Shown piece after piece: positions 12,362-21,217 of a DNA stretch of 64,000 nucleotides. Every line of letters starts with the position of its first letter. Position 1 is the first letter of the stretch. The stretch is from Alkaliphilus sp. NP8 (GTDB lineage: Bacteria > Bacillota > Clostridia > Peptostreptococcales > Natronincolaceae). The notes beneath the pieces are model-generated. The model did not search any database and was not told the DNA's origin. It was given only the letters and a program-made list of their open reading frames with translations. The DNA is taken from NCBI GenBank assembly GCA_015978205.1, contig JADWMM010000028.1:62001-126000 (forward strand), given 5' to 3'. Both the position numbers and the translations under genes were made by a program.

Positions 12362-12421
12362 AAAAAGCCTAGAATACTTTCATCCTATTAAACAGGACTC
12401 ATTACTATTCTAGACTTTTTT
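12362..12421. terminator. Bidirectional-looking terminator between rpoN and gap
   Basis: AAAAAGcCTAGAATA (12362-12376) pairs with TATTCTAGaCTTTTTT (12406-12421). A small inner hairpin TCCT/AGGA sits in the loop. T-runs occur on both sides. It should end the rpoN transcript on the minus strand before gap begins. Confidence 0.78.
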
Positions 12422-12436
12422 TGAAATTAATAATCT

Positions 12437-13825
12437 TTAATATCTTTTTCTTTTTGATGAAGATAATATACTCATTTCATCTCTATACTTAGCTACAGTT
12501 CTTCTTGATATATTTATATCTTTATCTTTTAGCATTTTAACTATTTTATCATCACTTAAAGGTTTTTTAGGGTTTTCTTCATTAATTATATCTTTTATAA
12601 AACTTTTTACACTCTGCGTCGAAATTCCCATTCCATTTTCATTATCTAAACCACCAGAGAAAAAGTATTTTAATTCAAATGTACCTAAAGGAGTTTCGAT
12701 ATATTTTCCATTAGTAGCTCTACTAACAGTAGATTCATGCATTTCTATGTCCTCTGCAACTTCTTTTAAAGTCATAGGTTTTAAATGCTTTTTTCCTTTT
12801 TCAAAAAAATCAAATTGCTTCTTCACTATAGATTCTGCTACTTTATATATAGTTTGTTTTCTCTGTTCAATACTTTTAATTAACCATGCTGCAGAATTAA
12901 ATTGATCACTTAAAAATTTTACAACATCAGATTCTTTGTCATTAGAATCCATCATTATTTTATAGTCTTTACGTATAGATAACCGAGGTTCACTATAGTC
13001 ATTAGTTGTTAAAACATATTCATTACCAATCTTTTTTACTACAATATCAGGTGTTATATACTTATTTTGATTACTTGCGAATCTTCTTCCCGGCTTTGGA
13101 TCTAATGTTTTTATAAAGTCACAATAATCCTGTACCTTTTCAACAGTAACACCTAACTTTTTAGCTATATATGGATATTTATTCGCTCCAACCTTATCTA
13201 AATATTCTTCAACAAGTTCATAGATTTTTTTATCATCTATTTCTAGAAATTTTAATTGCAATAATAGACACTCTTGTAAATTTCTTGCCCCTACTCCTGG
13301 TGGATCAAAGGTTTGTATTATACTTAAAATATTTTCAACAATATTTTCTTCTTCTTTAAAATAGCAAGATATTTCCTCTACATTAGCTGTTAAGTAGCCA
13401 TTATCATCTAAACTATTTATTATATATTCTCCAATTTTAAAATACCTTTTATCTATAATAGTTAAGTGATACTGAAATAAAAGATATTCGTGTAATGTAG
13501 ATTCCTTTGATACAATATTCTCATAATTAAAATCATTATCATCATTATGGTTAACCCCTTTACTATGTGTATAATTATGAGAATCGTTAATATACTCTTT
13601 CCAGTCAATTTCTTTAAGTTTGTCTTCTTTCGAAGTAATATCTGACATTTCTTGTTTTTGCTTATCATCATTCAATTCTAACACAGGATTTTTTTCTATT
13701 TCTTGAGTTACATAATTATCTAGCTCCAAAGAAGTAAACTGTAATATTTTTATAGCTTGCTGTAATTGGGGAGTCATAACTAATTTTTGAGATTGCTCTA
13801 ATTGCAAGTTAAAACCCATTCTCAT
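12437..13825 (-). CDS. rpoN: RNA polymerase sigma-54 factor
   Basis: The 462-residue protein has the sigma-54 layout: a Gln/Leu-rich region I at the start (LQLEQSQKLVMTPQLQQAIK), an acidic linker (about 50-100), a core-binding domain, and the C-terminal RpoN box RRTVAKYRDEM near residue 445, which reads the -24 promoter element. The first codon is ATG at 13823-13825, after AGAAGGGTG. In Clostridioides the rpoN homologue (sigL) is likewise next to the glycolytic locus. I noticed no clear TGGCAC...TTGC promoter and no enhancer-binding protein in this window, so its targets are elsewhere. Confidence 0.96.
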   Translation of the reverse strand: MRMGFNLQLEQSQKLVMTPQLQQAIKILQFTSLELDNYVTQEIEKNPVLELNDDKQKQEMSDITSKEDKLKEIDWKEYINDSHNYTHSKGVNHNDDNDFNYENIVSKESTLHEYLLFQYHLTIIDKRYFKIGEYIINSLDDNGYLTANVEEISCYFKEEENIVENILSIIQTFDPPGVGARNLQECLLLQLKFLEIDDKKIYELVEEYLDKVGANKYPYIAKKLGVTVEKVQDYCDFIKTLDPKPGRRFASNQNKYITPDIVVKKIGNEYVLTTNDYSEPRLSIRKDYKIMMDSNDKESDVVKFLSDQFNSAAWLIKSIEQRKQTIYKVAESIVKKQFDFFEKGKKHLKPMTLKEVAEDIEMHESTVSRATNGKYIETPLGTFELKYFFSGGLDNENGMGISTQSVKSFIKDIINEENPKKPLSDDKIVKMLKDKDINISRRTVAKYRDEMSILSSSKRKRY

Positions 13826-13857
13826 ATAGAATCACCCTTCTCTTAATCTATACTAAC

Positions 13858-13885
13858 ATTATATCATCTATTCTATATTTAAGAA
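13858..13885 (-). promoter_or_regulatory. Possible rpoN promoter
   Basis: Minus strand TTCTTA (13880-13885), 16 bases, TATAAT (13858-13863), about 33 bases before the rpoN start. The -10 is perfect, the -35 weak. Confidence 0.42.
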
Positions 13886-13944
13886 AGCTTTATAACTCAA
13901 AACTTTATATTTGGCATATAAATTGCATATATTCTTTATACTAA

Positions 13945-13968
13945 AAAAACCCTCAAATGAGGGTTTTT
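13945..13968 (-). terminator. Terminator of the yjjI-ABC importer operon
   Basis: AAAAACCCTC (13945-13954), AAAT loop, GAGGGTTTTT (13959-13968): a perfect ten-pair stem with T-runs on both strands. It includes part of the stop codon of the last permease gene. Confidence 0.9.
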
Positions 13969-14914
13969 ATCTTTTTCCTTTGTCATAAGGTTCTCCTGCT
14001 GCTTTCGGACCGACTGACTGTCTACTAAATAATACAAGAGCTATTATTGTTAATACGTAAGGTAGAGCAAAGAAAAATTCATTTGGTAATCCCTTCAAAA
14101 ATGAAAAAGTATTAGAATATATACTAAATATCCTAGAGAATCCGAAGAAGAGACCTGCCGCAAGAACTCCTGACGGTTTCCACCTACCAAATACTAATGC
14201 TGCAAGGGCTATAAACCCTGTACCTCCAATACTTATAACAGTATATTGTGTATCCTGTGTAAGTACAAGTATTCCACCACCAAGTCCTGCCAAAGCACCA
14301 GATACTATAACACCTATATATCTCATTTTTCTTACACTAACACCCATACTATCTACGGCGTGAGGATTTTCTCCTGTTGCTCTTAATCGTAGACCAAATG
14401 GAGTTTTATATACAATAAACCATGAGACTACTACTAATATGAATGCTACATATACAGTGGGATAAATATTTTTAAAGAAAATATCTCCGATCACTGGTAT
14501 ATCACTTAATACTGGATAAGTTGTTTTTCTAAAACTGTGAGTAAATGTTTCTGTTCTCTGTTGTCCAAATATGATTTGTGCCAAGTAAATAGTTATACCT
14601 GGAGCTAGCAGATTAATAGCCGTTCCAGATATTATCTGATCAGCATTTAAATCAATACTTAAGTAAGCATGAATAATAGATACTAAAGCTCCTACTATCA
14701 TACCTATAATAAGTGCCCACCATGGTGCTAAAGAGGTTGAGTTTTCTAAAAAGACTATTGCGGTAGCAGCTGAAAAACCACCAAACATCATCAGCCCATC
14801 AAGAGCAATATTTACGACTCCACTTCGTTCAGAAAAAAGCCCTCCTAATGATGCTATAATAATTGGAGTTGAAAGAATAAGTGTTGATACTAACATTGAG
14901 TAGACTGTTTCCAT
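13967..14914 (-). CDS. Nucleoside-type ABC transporter permease 2 (NupQ/YufQ-like)
   Basis: A 315-residue integral membrane protein of the BPD_transp_2 family with eight to ten helices. It has the family stretch GVVNIALDGLMMFGG near the start, RATGENPHAVDSMGVSV in the middle and GALAGLGGGILVLTQ after it. It pairs with the preceding permease; its start codon overlaps that gene's stop (TAATG) and AAGGAGG precedes it. With the ATPase and BMP lipoprotein it forms a nucleoside/purine importer of the B. subtilis NupNOPQ kind. The exact substrate is not decidable from sequence. Confidence 0.9.
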   Translation of the reverse strand: METVYSMLVSTLILSTPIIIASLGGLFSERSGVVNIALDGLMMFGGFSAATAIVFLENSTSLAPWWALIIGMIVGALVSIIHAYLSIDLNADQIISGTAINLLAPGITIYLAQIIFGQQRTETFTHSFRKTTYPVLSDIPVIGDIFFKNIYPTVYVAFILVVVSWFIVYKTPFGLRLRATGENPHAVDSMGVSVRKMRYIGVIVSGALAGLGGGILVLTQDTQYTVISIGGTGFIALAALVFGRWKPSGVLAAGLFFGFSRIFSIYSNTFSFLKGLPNEFFFALPYVLTIIALVLFSRQSVGPKAAGEPYDKGKR

Positions 14915-16023
14915 TATTTTTCAACCTCCTTAACTTTAATTTTATCTAGTTTCATTTTAATTCCATTTCTCATAGCTATAAATACTACAATAGAAGATAT
15001 AATTATAATAGCAATATCTCTAGGAATTCTATTAATTTGCATAATAGGCTGTGCTGCCTTAAGTGCCCCAAATAATAAAGCTCCTAAAAATGTACCTAAA
15101 CCAGTACTATTTCCAATCAATGCAACAGCTAGACCATCAAATCCATAATTTTCAAAACTATTAATAACACGACCATATCCAAATGTTCCCGATACTAAAA
15201 TAGCACCTGCAAGACCTGCAAAAGCTCCTGCTATAGTCATAGATAGTGCTGCATTCCTTTCAACTTTCATTCCTGCATATTTAGATGCCAAAGGATTATA
15301 TCCAACTGACTTCAACTCGTATCCAAATGTTGTTTTTTCAATTACAAACCAAAAAATAAATACTGCGATTATTACAATAATAAATCCATAATGTAATCTA
15401 GAATTATTTGTAATTCCAGCTAAAAAGTCACTTGATAATAAACCAGCTTGAGGAATCTCTGCAGTTTTTGTATTTGTACTTCCAGGAAGCTGCTTTAAAA
15501 AATAGTTAGTAGAATACATACCTATATAGTTAAGCATAATAGTTACAACTACTTCACTCACATTAAATTTAGCTTTTAATATTCCGGGAATAAATCCCCA
15601 TAAAGCTCCACCTAATGCACCAGCTAGTATAACTGCCGGTAAAAGTAAAAATCCTGGAAGGTCAAAAGTTAACCCTACATAAGTAGCGAAAAAAGCCCCT
15701 ACTACAACTTGACCTTCACCACCTATATTGAAAAGGCCCGTTCTAAAAGCAAAAGCCGCTGATAGTCCTGTTAATACTAATGGCATTACATATACGAAGT
15801 ATTCTCCTATATATCTAGCATTAAAGATTTTTTTTCCTGTTCCTATATTACTTATATCAATTCCAGTAACTGCTCTTACAAGAGAAACAAAAAGATCTAT
15901 TGGATTCAATCCACTTAATACCATAATTAATGATCCAAATAAAAAACCTAATAAGATAGCGATTATAGGAATAATAAAACTATGATTTTTTTTATTTGCT
16001 AAAAAACCTTTTATTTTACTCAT
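14914..16023 (-). CDS. Nucleoside-type ABC transporter permease 1 (NupP/YufP-like)
   Basis: A 369-residue permease with about ten membrane helices. Family marks include FRTGLFNIGGEGQVVVGAFF, LKAKFNVSEVVVTIMLNYIG and LKSVGYNPLASKYAGM, a cytoplasmic coupling-type loop. Its first codons overlap the end of the ATPase gene by eight bases, with AAAGGAG twelve bases upstream of ATG 16021-16023. It forms the heterodimeric channel with the downstream permease. The length is typical of YufP, slightly longer than the partner because of an N-terminal helix. Confidence 0.9.
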   Translation of the reverse strand: MSKIKGFLANKKNHSFIIPIIAILLGFLFGSLIMVLSGLNPIDLFVSLVRAVTGIDISNIGTGKKIFNARYIGEYFVYVMPLVLTGLSAAFAFRTGLFNIGGEGQVVVGAFFATYVGLTFDLPGFLLLPAVILAGALGGALWGFIPGILKAKFNVSEVVVTIMLNYIGMYSTNYFLKQLPGSTNTKTAEIPQAGLLSSDFLAGITNNSRLHYGFIIVIIAVFIFWFVIEKTTFGYELKSVGYNPLASKYAGMKVERNAALSMTIAGAFAGLAGAILVSGTFGYGRVINSFENYGFDGLAVALIGNSTGLGTFLGALLFGALKAAQPIMQINRIPRDIAIIIISSIVVFIAMRNGIKMKLDKIKVKEVEK

Positions 16024-17551
16024 CGGAAATAGTATCTCCTTTCTTAGAACCAGCCATCATTAGACCAAGTTCATTTTCATTAGTCTCATCAGCCTTTACT
16101 GTTCCAACAATTTGACCTTCATATATAACAGCAATTCTGTCTGAAAGATTAAGAACTTCTTCCATTTCCAGAGATACTAATAATACAGCTTTACCATTAT
16201 CTCTTTCCTCTACTAAACGTTTATGAATATATTCTATAGCACCTACATCAAGTCCACGAGTTGGTTGAGCTGCAATTAAAAGATCTGGAGCTCTATCTAT
16301 TTCTCTGGCAATAATAGCTTTTTGCTGATTTCCTCCTGACATACCTCTAGTTTCTGATAAACTTCCTTTACCACTACGAACATCAAATTCTTCTATAAGC
16401 TTGTCTGAGTATTTTCGAATCTCACCAGGATTTAAAATCCCCTTCTTAGAAAATGGCTCATTAAAGTAATTTTGTAAAACCATGTTTTGTTCTAGATTAA
16501 AATCTAAAACTAATCCATATTTTTGGCGATCTTCAGGTATATGCCCTATCCCTTTTAAAGTTATATTTCTAGTACTTTCATTTTCAATAGGCTCACCATT
16601 AAGTAAAACAGTACCACTTTCTATTTTTCTAAGTCCAGTTATAGCTTCTATTAGCTCTGATTGTCCATTCCCATCTATACCTCCAACACAAAGGATTTCA
16701 CCAGCATGTACCTTTAAATTTAACTTTTTAACTGCATCAAGATTACGATTATTTTTTACAACTAAATCTTTAATCTCTAAAACTACGTCCTTAGGTTTTG
16801 CTTCATACTTTTCAACTTCAAAGCTAACCTCTCTACCTACCATCATTTCCGCCATTTTTTCTTCAGTAGTACTTTCAACATCAACAGTGCCAATATATTT
16901 CCCTCTACGAAGAACTGTACATCTATCTGCAACTTCTTTAATTTCTTTCAACTTGTGAGTAATTAAAATAATAGTTTTTTCTTCTTTTATTAAGCCTTTC
17001 ATTATTTTAATAAGTTCTTGTATTTCTTGTGGAGTTAAAACAGCAGTAGGCTCATCAAAAATTAATATCTCTGCATTTCTATAAAGCATTTTCAAAATTT
17101 CAACTCTCTGTTGCATTCCTACAGATATGTCTTGAACCTTCGCTTTAGGATCAACCTTTAATCCATATTTTTCACTAAGCTCTTTAACTTTTTTTTCTGC
17201 TTTATTTATATCTAATCTACTAAAGGACTTTTTAGGCTCCATACCAAGTATTATATTTTCAGTTACTGTAAAATCTTCTACAAGCTTAAAATGTTGATGC
17301 ACCATTCCTATACCGTATTCATTAGCAATGTTGGGGTCACTTATTTTGACTTCTTTACCATCTACTTTTATTATACCTTCTTCTGGCTGATAAAGACCAA
17401 ATAAAACACTCATTAGTGTAGATTTTCCTGCCCCATTTTCACCAAGTAGTGCATGAACTTCAGCTTTTTTTACTTGTAGTGTGACATTATCATTGGCCTT
17501 TATACCAGGAAATTCTTTTGTAATTCCTAACATTTCAATAGCATATGCCAT
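16016..17551 (-). CDS. Nucleoside-type ABC transporter ATP-binding protein (NupO/YufO-like)
   Basis: The 511-residue protein has two fused ABC cassettes. Cassette 1 (about 1-240) has Walker A GENGAGKST, signature DISVGMQQRVEIL and Walker B ILIFDEPTAVLTPQE. Cassette 2 (about 255-500) has a degenerate Walker A GGIDGNGQSEL, signature RGMSGGNQQKAI and LIAAQPTRGLDVGA. One functional and one degenerate site is usual in this sugar/nucleoside class. Start ATG 17549-17551 follows AGGAG. It comes 17 bases after the activase gene, so transporter and glycyl radical enzyme share a transcript. Confidence 0.93.
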   Translation of the reverse strand: MAYAIEMLGITKEFPGIKANDNVTLQVKKAEVHALLGENGAGKSTLMSVLFGLYQPEEGIIKVDGKEVKISDPNIANEYGIGMVHQHFKLVEDFTVTENIILGMEPKKSFSRLDINKAEKKVKELSEKYGLKVDPKAKVQDISVGMQQRVEILKMLYRNAEILIFDEPTAVLTPQEIQELIKIMKGLIKEEKTIILITHKLKEIKEVADRCTVLRRGKYIGTVDVESTTEEKMAEMMVGREVSFEVEKYEAKPKDVVLEIKDLVVKNNRNLDAVKKLNLKVHAGEILCVGGIDGNGQSELIEAITGLRKIESGTVLLNGEPIENESTRNITLKGIGHIPEDRQKYGLVLDFNLEQNMVLQNYFNEPFSKKGILNPGEIRKYSDKLIEEFDVRSGKGSLSETRGMSGGNQQKAIIAREIDRAPDLLIAAQPTRGLDVGAIEYIHKRLVEERDNGKAVLLVSLEMEEVLNLSDRIAVIYEGQIVGTVKADETNENELGLMMAGSKKGDTISDE

Positions 17552-17568
17552 AATTTTTCTCCTATTCT

Positions 17569-18297
17569 TTATAATATTGTAACAACATTTTTAACACCTA
17601 TTGATTTTGCTAGATTTTCTAGCTCTATCATTTCTTTTTTAGAAGGAATAAAATCCTTTATATTTATTGCCTGTTCCTTTTTCAAACCTCTATAATGCAC
17701 TCTTATTAACTTATATATTACATTATTATTTCTCTTTATAACATTGGAAATCGCTGTAACTGTATCTTTTAAATCAATATAATCTTTTATACATACAGTT
17801 CTAACTTCTTCAACCTTATCCAATTTTAACAAATATTCCAAATTATCAAAACTAAATTCAATATCTTTTCTAGTAACCTTAGATAGACTATTAATACCTT
17901 TTACATCAAATAAAAATTTATCTGTTACCTCAATAAGATCTTGAATTTTTTCTTTATTAAAAATACCATTTGTATCTATATAACAAGTTAAACCTAACTT
18001 TTTTACTTCTTTAAAAAGCTGAGTTATATAAGAACTATATAATGTTGCTTCTCCACCAGAAACTGTAATCCCTCTTATATAAGGTGAATATTGTTTAATA
18101 ATATTTATTAGGTCTTCTAATGTATATTTAGTTTCATTAGTTTCTGCACAAGGTAATTTTATTGTTTCTGGATTATGACAATATACACAATTTAAATTAC
18201 ATCCTTGAACAAATATAGCAGTTCTATTCCCTTTGCCATCTACATTGGCAAAGGGAATAATTTGTTTTACTGGCAATATACTTTTTTCCATCTTCAT
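17569..18297 (-). CDS. YjjW-family glycyl radical enzyme activase (radical SAM)
   Basis: A 242-residue radical SAM protein. The cluster motif CNLNCVYC (CX3CX2C) follows a glycine-rich start, and GITVSGGEATL is the SAM-binding GGE motif. It would use S-adenosylmethionine to place a glycyl radical on the YjjI protein encoded just before it. I started at ATG 18295-18297 (MKMEKS), one base after the yjjI stop, with AGAAGGA upstream; the longer frame would overlap yjjI without its own ribosome site. It lacks the extra ferredoxin-like insert of many activases. Confidence 0.85.
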   Translation of the reverse strand: MKMEKSILPVKQIIPFANVDGKGNRTAIFVQGCNLNCVYCHNPETIKLPCAETNETKYTLEDLINIIKQYSPYIRGITVSGGEATLYSSYITQLFKEVKKLGLTCYIDTNGIFNKEKIQDLIEVTDKFLFDVKGINSLSKVTRKDIEFSFDNLEYLLKLDKVEEVRTVCIKDYIDLKDTVTAISNVIKRNNNVIYKLIRVHYRGLKKEQAINIKDFIPSKKEMIELENLAKSIGVKNVVTIL

Positions 18298-18298
18298 A

Positions 18299-19816
18299 TT
18301 AATCTCTTGTCCTTCTGTTGAATACATGTGAATTATCATCTGTACCCATTCCTAACATAGCAGTATTTCTAAGGACAACTTCTTCTTTTCGTGCTTTTTC
18401 AACTTCACTACGCTTTACTAAATATCCTGTTACTCTTATTAAGTCTGAATTTTGAAGATACGTAGTTATATATCGATATCCTTTATCAAAAGACCCTTTG
18501 ATTATATCTAAAACTGCGTCTAGATTATTTAAATATGTTTGATCAAGAGCAAATAGGTCTCCTGTTCCAGCTGGAAAATACTTATGGAATTGTGCCGACT
18601 GTGTTAAATGAAGCGGTAGTATTGGTTCATCTCCAACTCGTATTCTATGTGCAGGAGTATTTTCTTTATCAGTGTCATCTAAACTAGCACCTACTTGAGC
18701 ATGGAATAAATATTGGTTATTTGTTCTTGGACAATAAACAGCTTTATGATCCTTCACCATTTTTTCAATAGCTTCTAATATTTCATGAGCTATTTTATCA
18801 CCATATTCTGATTCTCCAAATTTTTCATTTTTATCTTCAACCTTTAGTATAGAGTTAACAGCATCTGCAAGTCCAAGTATAGCTGGCATTGCTGTAAAAT
18901 TTTCTTTTTTAATAAAATCTTCTTTTGCTAAAAAAGAAGTTTCAAAGAAATTAGATTCTTCAACAATAAATTTAATTCTTTTATCTATCATAGAAAGCAT
19001 ATGTTTAGTCATTTTAGGAAGTTTTTCATCAATTAACTCTTCTTTTGATTTACATGATTTAGCAATTGTTCCTAGCTTTAATCTTAATAGTGTGTATGCT
19101 CCTCCTGCCATAGGAAGTGGATTATAACAACTTGCTACACCATATTCTCCAACGTCTTTAAGGTAATATTCATGATTTGCAAAGGATGGTTTAGAAGCAA
19201 CTAAGCAAGCTTTAGCAGCAAGTTTAGCAAAATCGTCACCAGTAACTTCTTTGCTATATTTAATAGTCATATTAGGTGTTGGGTTTTTAAGTTCAATTAC
19301 AGCATTTAATATAAGCTCTCCTGCTTTAGTTGCTTTTGGGCCTATGTTAGCATGACAAAAAGAGTCGGAAATAGTTTTATCTATGTGATTTAAAAATCGT
19401 TTGATTTTTATATAATCTTCTTCTTCATTTGTAATAAATGGATCTATTAATTCATCTAGATTACCAATAAAAACTGGAAAGCTAGTTATAGATGGTACAT
19501 TACTATATAAGATTAATAGACCATCTAACAATTCGTCTATATTTTTGGGTGATTCTAAATCTAAAAATTTGCAACCTTTTTCTATGAATATAGAATAATC
19601 TGGAACTATATAGCGTGGCCTATATATTGCATAACCTTCATTTAAATCACATATAAAATTATTGTCTACAGCTTCCATTTCTTCATCTGTATAACCTAAT
19701 AATTGTATAGGATCAACAAGTCTTTCAGCTATATTAGCTAAATTGTGATGTTTTTGTTCGTATGTTAAATTCTTACTTCTTACAGTTTCAAGTATTTCAC
19801 TGTGTTTTGCTTTCAT
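18299..19816 (-). CDS. yjjI: YjjI-family glycyl radical enzyme, substrate unknown
   Basis: The 505-residue protein matches E. coli YjjI along its length as I recall it: PRYIVPDYS, SITSFPVFIG, FCHANIGP, the active-site loop GVASCYNPLPMAGGAY with Cys230, and the glycyl radical site DLIRVTGYLV with Gly464. This is shorter than pyruvate formate-lyase or diol dehydratases (about 750-850). The reaction is not known. In E. coli yjjI-yjjW lie beside the deoCABD deoxynucleoside-degrading operon, and here they sit in one operon with a nucleoside-type importer, so a nucleoside or pentose-derived substrate is a reasonable guess. Start ATG 19814-19816 follows GAGGTG. Confidence 0.87.
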   Translation of the reverse strand: MKAKHSEILETVRSKNLTYEQKHHNLANIAERLVDPIQLLGYTDEEMEAVDNNFICDLNEGYAIYRPRYIVPDYSIFIEKGCKFLDLESPKNIDELLDGLLILYSNVPSITSFPVFIGNLDELIDPFITNEEEDYIKIKRFLNHIDKTISDSFCHANIGPKATKAGELILNAVIELKNPTPNMTIKYSKEVTGDDFAKLAAKACLVASKPSFANHEYYLKDVGEYGVASCYNPLPMAGGAYTLLRLKLGTIAKSCKSKEELIDEKLPKMTKHMLSMIDKRIKFIVEESNFFETSFLAKEDFIKKENFTAMPAILGLADAVNSILKVEDKNEKFGESEYGDKIAHEILEAIEKMVKDHKAVYCPRTNNQYLFHAQVGASLDDTDKENTPAHRIRVGDEPILPLHLTQSAQFHKYFPAGTGDLFALDQTYLNNLDAVLDIIKGSFDKGYRYITTYLQNSDLIRVTGYLVKRSEVEKARKEEVVLRNTAMLGMGTDDNSHVFNRRTRD

Positions 19817-19867
19817 TTTTCACACCTCTTTTTTATTATACCTATACCCAATTAAAATGAACAAAAA

Positions 19868-19891
19868 AACCAAGACTATAAAATCTTGGTT
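19868..19891. terminator. Terminator between bmp lipoprotein gene and yjjI
   Basis: AACCAAGA (19868-19875) pairs with TCTTGGTT (19884-19891); seven A on the left and seven T on the right give a T-run on both strands. It should end or attenuate the lipoprotein transcript before yjjI. Confidence 0.9.
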
Positions 19892-19922
19892 TTTTTATAG
19901 TTATATTAAATTTAATTCAACC

Positions 19923-20972
19923 CTATTCTTCTTCTTGTACTCTTAATGGTACAGGTGATATTTCAAGTTCTCCTGAAGTTATTTGAGGAATAAATTCTTG
20001 AACTTTTTCTACAATTTCATCAGATAAATTCGGATTATTTTCAGGTAATGCAACACCTTCATTTGCTAAATCAAATGTAAGTAGTTCTCCACCTGGAAAT
20101 TCTCCATCTAGTGTAAGTTTAGCAACTTCATAAGAAGCAGTATCTACACGCTTAAGCATTGACGTTAATACTGCAGATTTATCTCCATCGTATATACCAT
20201 CTTCGTATTGATCTCTGTCAACACCGATAGCCCATACATCTTCACCATTTGCTCTTCTTTCTCTAGCTTCTCTAATTAATCCATTACCAGTACCACCAGC
20301 TGCATGATAAATAGCATACGCACCTTGATCATACATTCTAGCTGCTAAAGCCTGACCTGTTTGAGCATTATCAAATGCTCCTGCATATTCAATTAATATA
20401 TTCATATTAGAATCTACAGCTGAAACACCAGCTTCAAATCCAGCTTCGAATTTTTGAATTGCTTCAGAATCAACACCACCTATAAACCCAACAGTATCTT
20501 TACCTGCTTCTTGAGCTTTTAGGGCTGCTGCTGCACCTACTAAGAAAGATCCTTCATGCTCTGCAAATAAAGCACTTGCCACATTTGGAGCATCTACTAC
20601 TGTATCAATAACTAAGAAGTTTTGCTCTGGGAAATTTGATGATGCTTCTTTCATAGCATCTTGGAATAAAAATCCTGGTGCAACGATTAAGTCAGCACCT
20701 TCATCTGCAAAAGCTGATAAGTTTGGTTCATAATCAGCATCTTCTTCAGACTGAAGGTAGTTTATATCTGCTCCAGTTTTTTCTGAAAATACCTCAAGTC
20801 CTTCCCATGTTCCTTGGTTGAATGACTTATCATCAATTCCACCGATGTCTGTTACAAGTCCTGCAGAAAAATCTACTGCTGTATCTCCTGCATTGCTGCT
20901 ACCACAAGCTGTTAGTAGTATTGACATTGTTAATACACTAACTAATAATACTGCCAATGATTTTCTTTTCAA
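19923..20972 (-). CDS. BMP-family substrate-binding lipoprotein (nucleoside-type importer)
   Basis: The 349-residue protein has a lipoprotein signal peptide with hydrophobic core and lipobox LLTAC, then a Ser/Asn-rich linker. The BMP/Med fold follows: LVTDIGGIDDKSFNQG (purine-nucleoside binding motif), LIVAPGFLFQDA, GFIGGVDSEAIQKFEAGF, and YHAAGGTGNGLI. Start is TTG at 20970-20972, eight bases after GGGAGG; an upstream in-frame ATG/GTG at 20996-21008 has no ribosome site and would disrupt the signal peptide. It delivers substrate to the two permeases encoded downstream, though a terminator and the two glycyl-radical genes lie between. PnrA-type binding is family knowledge. Confidence 0.9.
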   Translation of the reverse strand: MKRKSLAVLLVSVLTMSILLTACGSSNAGDTAVDFSAGLVTDIGGIDDKSFNQGTWEGLEVFSEKTGADINYLQSEEDADYEPNLSAFADEGADLIVAPGFLFQDAMKEASSNFPEQNFLVIDTVVDAPNVASALFAEHEGSFLVGAAAALKAQEAGKDTVGFIGGVDSEAIQKFEAGFEAGVSAVDSNMNILIEYAGAFDNAQTGQALAARMYDQGAYAIYHAAGGTGNGLIREARERRANGEDVWAIGVDRDQYEDGIYDGDKSAVLTSMLKRVDTASYEVAKLTLDGEFPGGELLTFDLANEGVALPENNPNLSDEIVEKVQEFIPQITSGELEISPVPLRVQEEE

Positions 20973-21000
20973 TTTGTTGTCCTCCCTTTTAAACATATTT

Positions 21001-21040
21001 TTAACCACTTAATATTTTATATACATTATATTGTGGTTAA
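21001..21040 (-). repeat. Inverted repeat in the leader of the BMP lipoprotein gene
   Basis: TTAACCAC (21001-21008) and GTGGTTAA (21033-21040) are perfect eight-base arms 24 bases apart, just upstream of the Shine-Dalgarno. No T-run follows, so it is not a terminator; it may be an operator or an mRNA structure. Confidence 0.4.
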
Positions 21041-21136
21041 AATTTAAAGTCTAATACATTATATGTATATGTCTAATATTATAATATAGGATTTATATAA
21101 ATGCAATAACTATAAATTTTTAGTATTTATGTAAAA

Positions 21137-21185
21137 AAACCTCCTAAAACATTGATTTATTGCCAAATCACGCATTAGGAGGTTT
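21137..21185 (-). terminator. Terminator of the grd operon
   Basis: AAACCTCCTA (21137-21146) pairs with TAGGAGGTTT (21176-21185); the loop is long (29 bases). On minus the stem is followed by TTTTTTTAC. It lies 33 bases after the grdD stop. Confidence 0.75.
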
Positions 21186-21217
21186 GATTTTAAATTATCT
21201 ACTTGTTTAAATATATT

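Noticed and set aside
13462-13671. 69-codon minus frame inside rpoN
   Set aside because: Out-of-frame shadow of rpoN; highly repetitive Ile/Met/Lys composition from AT-rich codons.
16482-16958. 158-codon plus frame opposite the ABC ATPase
   Set aside because: Antisense shadow of a well-supported gene; no ribosome site and no recognisable domain.
21137-21185. Repeat considered as a mobile-element end
   Set aside because: Arms are a terminator next to grdD; no transposase or target duplication nearby.
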